Assembly: GCA_021018815.1 (NCBI GenBank)
Contig: JAITYX010000032.1
Coordinates: forward strand, 2,728,001-2,792,000
Length of the DNA stretch: 64,000 nt
Reading direction: 5' to 3'
Source: Talinum fruticosum
Taxonomy: Eukaryota; Streptophyta; Magnoliopsida; Caryophyllales; Talinaceae
Below, one piece after another: positions 56,445-64,000 of the stretch. Within the stretch, counting starts at the first letter, position 1. Each line of letters begins with the position of its first letter. The notes beneath the pieces were generated by a model. That model was not told where the DNA came from. It saw only the letters and a program-made list of their open reading frames with translations, and did no database searches. The translations under genes were made by a program, and so were the position numbers.

Positions 56445-56975
56445 TATGGGAGGGATGAACATGGGGACTCCATCACCACCACCATCATCATCCATGGATG
56501 AGCATAACATGACCATGATGATGCCCCACCTTCAAATGACGATGATGCCCCACCATCAAATGACGATGATGCACATGACCTTCTACTGGGGCAAGAACGC
56601 CGAGATCCTCTTCTCCGGATGGCCCGGCGCCGGCCACGGAGGCATATACGCTCTCTCTCTCCTCGTCGTCTTCCTACTCGCCGCCTTCGTCGAGTGGTTC
56701 TCGCGCTCCCGCTTCGTCAAGCCAGGCACCAGTGACGTCGTTTCGGGGTCTTACTCACACTACTCCACGCCGTGAGAATGGGACTCGCTTATCTTGTTAT
56801 GCTCGCCGTTATGTCCTTCAACGGCGGCGTTTTCATCGCCGCCGTTGCGGGTCATGCGCTTGGGTTCTTGCTGTTTGGTACAAAGGTTTTCCGGTCGGGT
56901 CAGAAGCGATCCGATGACCCGAATCTCCCTCCTTACGAGAAGCACAACTCGGATCTGCCCCCATTGAGCTGTTGA
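56440..56975 (+). CDS. COPT: COPT/Ctr copper transporter, with one frame break
   Basis: A single-exon paralogue of the gene at 51168-51635, expected at about 178 residues. The N-terminus is very Met- and His-rich ([38 protein letters not shown]), with two near-repeats of a PHxQMTMM unit, likely to capture copper. The block [19 protein letters not shown], the membrane segment 2 motif MLAVM and the segment 3 motif GHALG are present. The C-terminus is longer than in the minus-strand copy and ends LPPLSC. The written frame ends after VVSG at 56775, while [20 protein letters not shown] continues in another frame, so one base is missing in the G4 run 56745-56748. Codon use is GC-rich (CTC, GCC, TCC) compared with the minus-strand paralogue. 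Confidence 0.94.
56745..56748 (+). other. homopolymer frame break in plus-strand COPT
   Basis: The run is G4 in GTTTCGGGGTCTTAC. With four G the frame reaches TGA after SYSHYSTP. With five it continues [16 protein letters not shown], matching the equivalent stretch of the neighbouring paralogue (GLTRTLLHGVRVGLAY). Confidence 0.92.
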
Positions 56976-57194
56976 TTATAAATGTGTGTGTTTTTTTTTG
57001 GATTATTGATTTTAGAGCTATGAAAGATAAAAAGATGTAAGTGCTATGATAGGAATCTTGGCGAAGAAAAAAAAAATTTCTTGTTTGTTTTTCTGAATGT
57101 TCTGTAGGGTGTCACACATGTAAATTTCATTTTCGTCCGAGATTAAACGAGTTAATACAAAAGATTAAGAGTCTATTTGATTCATTTATTTTCT

Positions 57195-57199
<5 letters not shown>

Positions 57200-57268
<69 letters not shown>
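57200..57268. repeat. (TA)n microsatellite
   Basis: About 34 uninterrupted TA units. Length is uncertain for the usual assembly reasons. Confidence 0.9.
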
Positions 57269-57271
<3 letters not shown>

Positions 57272-58087
57272 CCTATGATTTTGATTTGAAAATTATTATT
57301 ATTCTCATTTCAGTTTTGAATGATATAAGACAAATATTAGGAAAAGGTACATCTAAATAAAAATAGTCATGTATTATTTAATGTTCCTTTTTTGGGGAGG
57401 GATTGGGGGTTCATATCCTCAATCTAGGTTTTCTTATGTATATTTCGATGGTAAGTATAAAAAATATTACGTAATCCTTATTTTAAGGGTTTTACTTATG
57501 TTCTTGAATAATATATATGAATCATATACATAAAATAAGGACAAAATTGTAGAAGATAAAAAAAAATAAAATTCATCCTCTTAATTTAATGGTAAAAATT
57601 TTCAAGAATGGTGTGACCATTAAAAATGAGTTCTAATTATTACAACGGAGACTTGTAAAGAAAGGGTAAAACATAGAAATGATGATCGAATTGTTAATTG
57701 ATATGTTATTGATTAGATTCACTAATTAACTTTTTAATGTTCCATTAAATTGGAGCTAACTATTAAGCAATAATGGGTAGAGCTATTTTATTACTTTTCT
57801 CATCCTCAGAACTCAAACTCAACTCCTCAAATTAAAAATAAATAAAAAAACTCAAACCCGACTCCTTACTTAAGAAAAAAATTAAGTGTCATATCACTCG
57901 AACTATTTTTTTCTGTACACTTAAACTTTTTATCTCGTATATATTACTTCTCGATATTGATATAATTCTTATTTAATTGCTTTAATTTTTCGAAGTTGAG
58001 ATGATTTAGATTCAATATCCGGCGTCTAAATCAATAATTTTAACTTGAAAATTTATTATTGATCCATATCAGCTTGATATAGAAGTT

Positions 58088-58650
58088 ATGGGAAAGGTGA
58101 GGAAGAGAACAAATTGTAGGGGGTTTTCTTGGAATGGTAAGTATATAGTTTCTTGTCACCATCGAAAGCAATTCAGATTGAATAGGGGAAAGAAAGGATC
58201 CACACCGTCCATTCCATGCCAGTACACATCTCTCATGTGTGGTTGTAAGCTTAATTATAGATTCCAAGATAGCGTTGGCATTTTATGGGCAGGTCCAACT
58301 GTGCTATTGCTGTCCGATGCCCTCCCTATGGGACCATCTATGTACACCCTTTGCAATACGCGTGGGACTTTCGAAGGCAGTACAACTATCTCTCAGTCGA
58401 TAACTTATGTTAAAATTCGTCCTACCTTCGTCGGAAATTTTCCACCAGGATAACGAGATTGTGGGTTCTCAAATGCTGAAGAGGATGCTCGCCGAGCATC
58501 TTTGACTCTCCTATCAAGATAAATATATTGAAGTTTATGAGAGAATAATGTAGGAGGAAGACGAGAAAGCGCACTTGGAAGAATCGAATAACGATGACCG
58601 ACTGAAATTACAGAGTAAAGAAATACAAGATTTATCTACCGTACCCTATG
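58088..58650. other. unidentified less AT-rich segment
   Basis: An open frame of 121 codons (plus, 58088-58453) lies in a stretch with more G and C than its flanks. It shows no domain, signal or transmembrane pattern I recognise, and the minus-strand frames are no better. It could be a relic of a transposon, a fragment of a gene or a transferred organellar piece. I do not assign a product. Confidence 0.3.
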
Positions 58651-60354
58651 GCTATTGCACTAGAGAAAATAAGAGACTTATGATATCTACCGAGTATTCA
58701 CATACTACTTGAATTATCTAAAGTGACATTGGAAGGTTTTATGATGAAATTCACAAAAATCCAATTACCCTTTCAAAGTTGAAATTACATGGACAAACAT
58801 AATTCTTTCATGATCACTTTTTTTTTTTGTTTGATAAATGGTGCTCATGGTCATGGCTAGAGGATAATGGATGTCATAATCAATCTTCCAACAAAATTCT
58901 AAATTACATCTTTTATATGGAATGTCCTAAATTTGCACATGTTATCTTTTATGAATACTTGCATGAATGATTATATGACTAAAGAACAAAAATGGAAAAA
59001 AAAACCCAAATTGCACTCAAAATTTTCATCCTTTTCATAAAAATATTAATAATGCGGGTTTCAACTAATATATTTGGGAAAATTTTTAAAAGTTGTTACC
59101 ATTACGCCTCATATGTAGAGAAAACAAAACACAAAAAAAAAAATGTCAGAGAGAAAAATATTTTTACTTCTTGCACAATATTAATTATTTAAAATGACCA
59201 TGCACATTGCACAATTTATTAAGTATTTATTATGATTTTGATTTTGATTTTTTTGGTTTGGGGGGGCTCTTTACTAGCTTATTGGTTGAAGGAAGAAAGT
59301 ACAAATGTAGACCAATCTAAACGCATTGCGAAGACAACTAGCGATTGTTCCGTTGTTTCCAATGCCCCGTCAAACGCTCTCCAAAGGCCAATCAACTCGT
59401 CAAACCCCAAATGGGCCACTCACTAATTGTTTTTCCTTTTTATTTTTATTTTTCAAAAAAAACTCATCAAATTTTCAATAATATAATTTTTTTCCTTCGA
59501 TTTTTCATTCATTACAGTCAAGGATAACTACTGTCAAATATAAATGATAAACTTCGAGCTATATTGGTAAATTTTTTTGTGATTATAACTACACGTAGGA
59601 TGAGTATTGTATGAGTCGCTCAATCTTTTAAATTACGTCTTCATGTAAATTATATTACTTAGTATGTTTTATATTATTGATCTTTATTTAGTTAGTTATT
59701 GAGCCTTAACTATTGATGTTACTTCACAAAAACTAAGATTTGGGAGCAGATTGGTAAAATAAAAGACAAAATAACTACGTACGAGAGTTTATTTATATCG
59801 GATGTCATATTACTCGTACCATTCAGAATTAAAATCTCATATCGAACTCGTAATTTCTATATAACTTCTTCTATTTTCAATATCTAGTTAATTATTATTC
59901 CATTTATATAATCCAACAACTCTATATGTATTTTATGAGGTATGTTGACTAAGCAAGATTAGTGATTGTCTTTAATGATTAGATATCTAACCAATTATAA
60001 ATGAGGCTATTGAAGGGATTAGCAATCCCCTTCCTATTACATAGAGGCTATCTAACCAATTATGTGTTTTTTTTTTTTTGGTATAATTAAAATTATTTTG
60101 TCTTCTCAATCTGTAATAAATTTATCGATAAAAAAGGGGAGATTGTTAACTTATCAAATGACGGAGATGACAATAGGGCTAGGGATGGACTTCTCAAAGG
60201 AAGCAAGGTAGCATTGAAATGGGAAATTGATGAGCTTTTTTTGAGAAAGGATACCCTCTATGTTATTCACGTTAGGCCCCATGAAATGTTGTTTTAACAT
60301 TATGTGGTAATATTAAGAAAACATAAAATTCATCATAAATTTTATTTTAAAAGA

Positions 60355-60521
60355 CTGAGTTGCCCCTATATTTTATTGGAAATGAAAAAAATAAAAAAAA
60401 AAATTTAATAAGGACAAAGTTGGTAAACTAGTAATTAATATGTCATTGAAATTGTAAAATGATAAGTATTATGAAACGAAAAAATTAATTAAAGTGATAT
60501 ATATTTTAAAATGGAGGAAGT
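60355..60521 (-). mobile_element. Stowaway-like MITE, partial copy
   Basis: The right end TATTTTAAAATGGAGGAAG is followed by TA (60522-60523). The interior AATAAGGACAAAGTTGGTAA and GTAATTAATATGTCATTG is the reverse complement of the 43557 copy. The left end is not clear. Confidence 0.55.
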
Positions 60522-60950
60522 AAATATTTATTATTGTTTTTTTAAAAAATAAGCACGCGTATTAATTCCATGACACATAAAAAGCTCCTTTGGGGGTAAT
60601 TTTTATTTAGCAGAAAACTAAGAATATTACTATATTGCCATGATTCATTGGTTGAATTATTTCTGGAAAAATTCAGGCCACTTCTGGGAATTCTGACCAG
60701 CCATGTGGTATAAAATCATGGCACACACATTTCTTACGCAGGTATTATAATACAACCTTACATTCAATATGGAATATAGATATAGCCACTGTAAAACTAA
60801 TTTGTACACAAACGTACATACTCACGTAATTAACCTGAAAACCGAACCCAAACTTACATACTTGAAAAGGACAACTCAGTTCACACTCAAACTGAAACCG
60901 ATAAGATCTATACACTAAACTGATTAAGGAAAAGACGCACATTGAGTCGC

Positions 60951-62472
<1,522 letters not shown>

Positions 62473-62480
62473 TCACCTTC

Positions 62481-62490
62481 TTTTTTTATA
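62481..62490 (-). promoter_or_regulatory. TATA box of GST
   Basis: The coding strand reads GCTATAAAAAAAGAAGG. It lies only 21-30 bases upstream of the ATG at 62460, so transcription would start almost at the start codon. Confidence 0.5.
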
Positions 62491-62492
62491 GC

Positions 62493-62681
62493 ATGGAGGG
62501 CAAAATTCTCCTCAGTGGTGGGTCGGTTTCTAGCACCATTAGGGATATTCTCTCTCTATTTTTAATGGATGGAAAATCAATTATGACATACCCACATTGG
62601 GAGTGGAATGTGTTCATCCAACATTGTCATAGAGAGGCTAATAAAGTCGTTGATTTTCTAGTTGGTTTGGAAGTTCATTGA
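62493..62681 (+). pseudogene. RNase H-like domain fragment (non-LTR retroelement-derived)
   Basis: An open frame of 62 codons ends in WEWNVFIQHCHREANKVVDF. It resembles the last part of the plant RVT_3/RNase H-like domain (PF13456), where HxxREANxxADxLA carries a metal-binding His and Asp. The Asp equivalent is present (VVDFL). The front of the domain is missing, so this is a fragment, most likely left by a LINE. The first Met overlaps the GST promoter. Confidence 0.5.
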
Positions 62682-62689
62682 ACTTCTCC

Positions 62690-64000
62690 CTTTGTAAACT
62701 CATCTCAAGATAAATTATTTTTGCTGTTTATAAATCTATAAATTAATCGACCAAAACCCAAAACAAGATGACACCAAAATCCAAAACAAAATAATTAAAA
62801 TTAGAGTGATGTGATAAGCACTAAATTTGGATCAAATTTTGGTGTCCATGGGATGTTGAAAAGGGGGCCCACCAGGCCCAATTGAGGTTCAATGATGGGC
62901 CGATATAATGAAGGAGGCATTTGCTTAGGGCACTTATTATTATAATTGCCTCCTCATGTGTTGGCAATTGCTACTAACTTCCAACTGCCTTGCTCCATTT
63001 TATGCATTACAACATAATTTACATTTTGACTATTAAGGGAAGAATGAAAGTGGAGAGACTAATGTTTTCAAAGGAGGTTTTATATCCTTGAAAGTTGTTA
63101 TTGTTTCATTGGCTCGGGATCCGTATTTTATTTTAAAGAGAATATCTGCTCTTACCTTTCACGCACTTTAAATGTTATTTTAAAAAAGAATTAAGGAAGG
63201 GTAAGTGTAACATTCCCGACTTTTGAATTGTTGCTTAATAGTATCAAAATTTCTAGGAGATGTTTCTAAATTAAAGGGTAACTTATCGTTACTCTGGTTC
63301 TAACTATGTTTCGAAGTGAAAAGAGTTTGCTTTAAAATTTGGGTGTTTTTTCCTTTCTTTTTTAAATGTGTAATACTTTCATCTGTATTAGTCATAACTA
63401 TGACTAGAATAGAAGAGGAGCTGAATTGGTAACATATCGTGAGGATTGAGGCGTTCAAATCCCTTTTTTTTTTGGCTCCAACTTGTTAAAAGACATACAT
63501 ATATTTAATTATCTAAATATGAACAATTGGAAGGCTTAAACAACAATATGGAGCTGCAATGAGTACGTGGTATACATGTAGATCTAGTAAAATTGACCTA
63601 AAATTCCAACCGACTAACTCACATTTATACCCCCAATAGGCACTCATAACAGCTAATCCAAACTAGACCTAAAATTTGAATTAATTCGATCGAATCAAAC
63701 CCAATTAGAATGTTATACTGAAATAAAAACTGAAGTGAATAACCATTTATCAAGTCTATGTACAACTGTTATCTTTTCACGAGTTCCAAAAGATTCAATG
63801 AACTAATACAAGATCAAACAATCACTATTACTCGGTATACTTTAAGTGCACTTTTGATATATGTAAATATAATTCCAAAAAAAAAATACTATATATTATT
63901 TAAACACCAATCTCAAACCCACCAATAATGCTTTCTTTCTTGTAGTAACCAAGGGTAAGATGGAATAAAGGGAGCAACAACATCCATTATCTACTATCCA
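62690..64000. other. right-edge region, no gene recognised
   Basis: No coding domain is visible. A tRNA-like/SINE-like sequence lies at 63412-63470. Confidence 0.4.
63412..63470 (+). repeat. tRNA-like/SINE-like fragment
   Basis: GAGGAGCTGAATTGGTAACA resembles a tRNA D-arm/A-box, and GCGTTCAAATCCC at 63451-63463 a B-box, at a spacing of about 30 bases, followed by a poly(T) run. A complete tRNA cloverleaf cannot be folded, so a SINE head or tRNA relic is more likely than a functional tRNA. Confidence 0.35.

Larger units (their letters stand above)
56976..60950. other. spacer between COPT and GST
   Basis: Holds a (TA)n microsatellite (57200-57268), a MITE-like element (about 60355-60521) and a less AT-rich unidentified region (58088-58650). 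No gene with a recognisable domain was found. The right end includes the 3' UTR of GST. Confidence 0.45.

Noticed and set aside
58088..58453. 121-codon open frame as a coding gene
   Set aside because: No recognisable domain, no homologue known to me and no promoter signal, so it is kept only as an unidentified segment.
63412..63470. Functional tRNA gene
   Set aside because: Only A-box-like and B-box-like segments are present. No acceptor stem or full cloverleaf can be formed.

Overview
This is a nuclear window from a flowering plant, almost certainly a eudicot. It is AT-rich, has GT-AG introns from about 0.1 to 2.5 kb, and contains plant-specific families (BSK kinase, DUF3527, tau-class GST, COPT copper transporters, plant neutral ceramidase). 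MITE-like elements, microsatellites and small tandem duplications fill the spacers. I could not place the species.

Layout. From left to right: a sugar-phosphate/nucleotide-sugar translocator (minus, 1431-3557); an AT-rich spacer with TA repeats and a 472-bp inverted-repeat element; a complete nine-exon neutral ceramidase (minus, 8158-16057); mitochondrial ribosomal protein mS34 (plus, 18508-21590); the shared RNA polymerase I/III subunit RPAC2/AC19 (minus, 22892-26245); a brassinosteroid-signalling kinase, BSK (minus, 28484-32647); a DUF3527 protein with a 5'-UTR intron (minus, 37617-40660, leader to about 42900). Then comes a long gene-poor stretch rich in repeats. Two divergent COPT/Ctr copper-transporter paralogues follow (minus 51168-51635 and plus 56440-56975), and finally a tau glutathione S-transferase (minus, 60951-62460) beside an RNase H-like fragment. 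All are ordinary cellular genes with no operon-like relationship. The only functionally paired neighbours are the two copper transporters.

Main observation. Five of the nine protein genes carry single-base frame breaks, six in total, and every one lies in a homopolymer run (A5, A6, G4 or G5 on the coding strand). In each case one extra base in the run would rejoin a conserved reading frame, and in the spliced genes the exon phases independently demand it. The uniform pattern points to systematic homopolymer under-calling in the assembly rather than five pseudogenes. Ceramidase, RPAC2, the minus-strand COPT and GST are frame-intact.

Other features worth attention: GA/CT microsatellites close to the start or promoter of several genes; a Stowaway-like MITE family with one copy 157 bp upstream of the mS34 start codon; two related copies of a Helitron-like repeat sharing a 3' motif, one with a perfect terminal hairpin; and a GST whose only usable ATG lies about 21-30 bp from a TATA box and begins a valine-rich extension. 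I found no convincing previously undescribed biological system.
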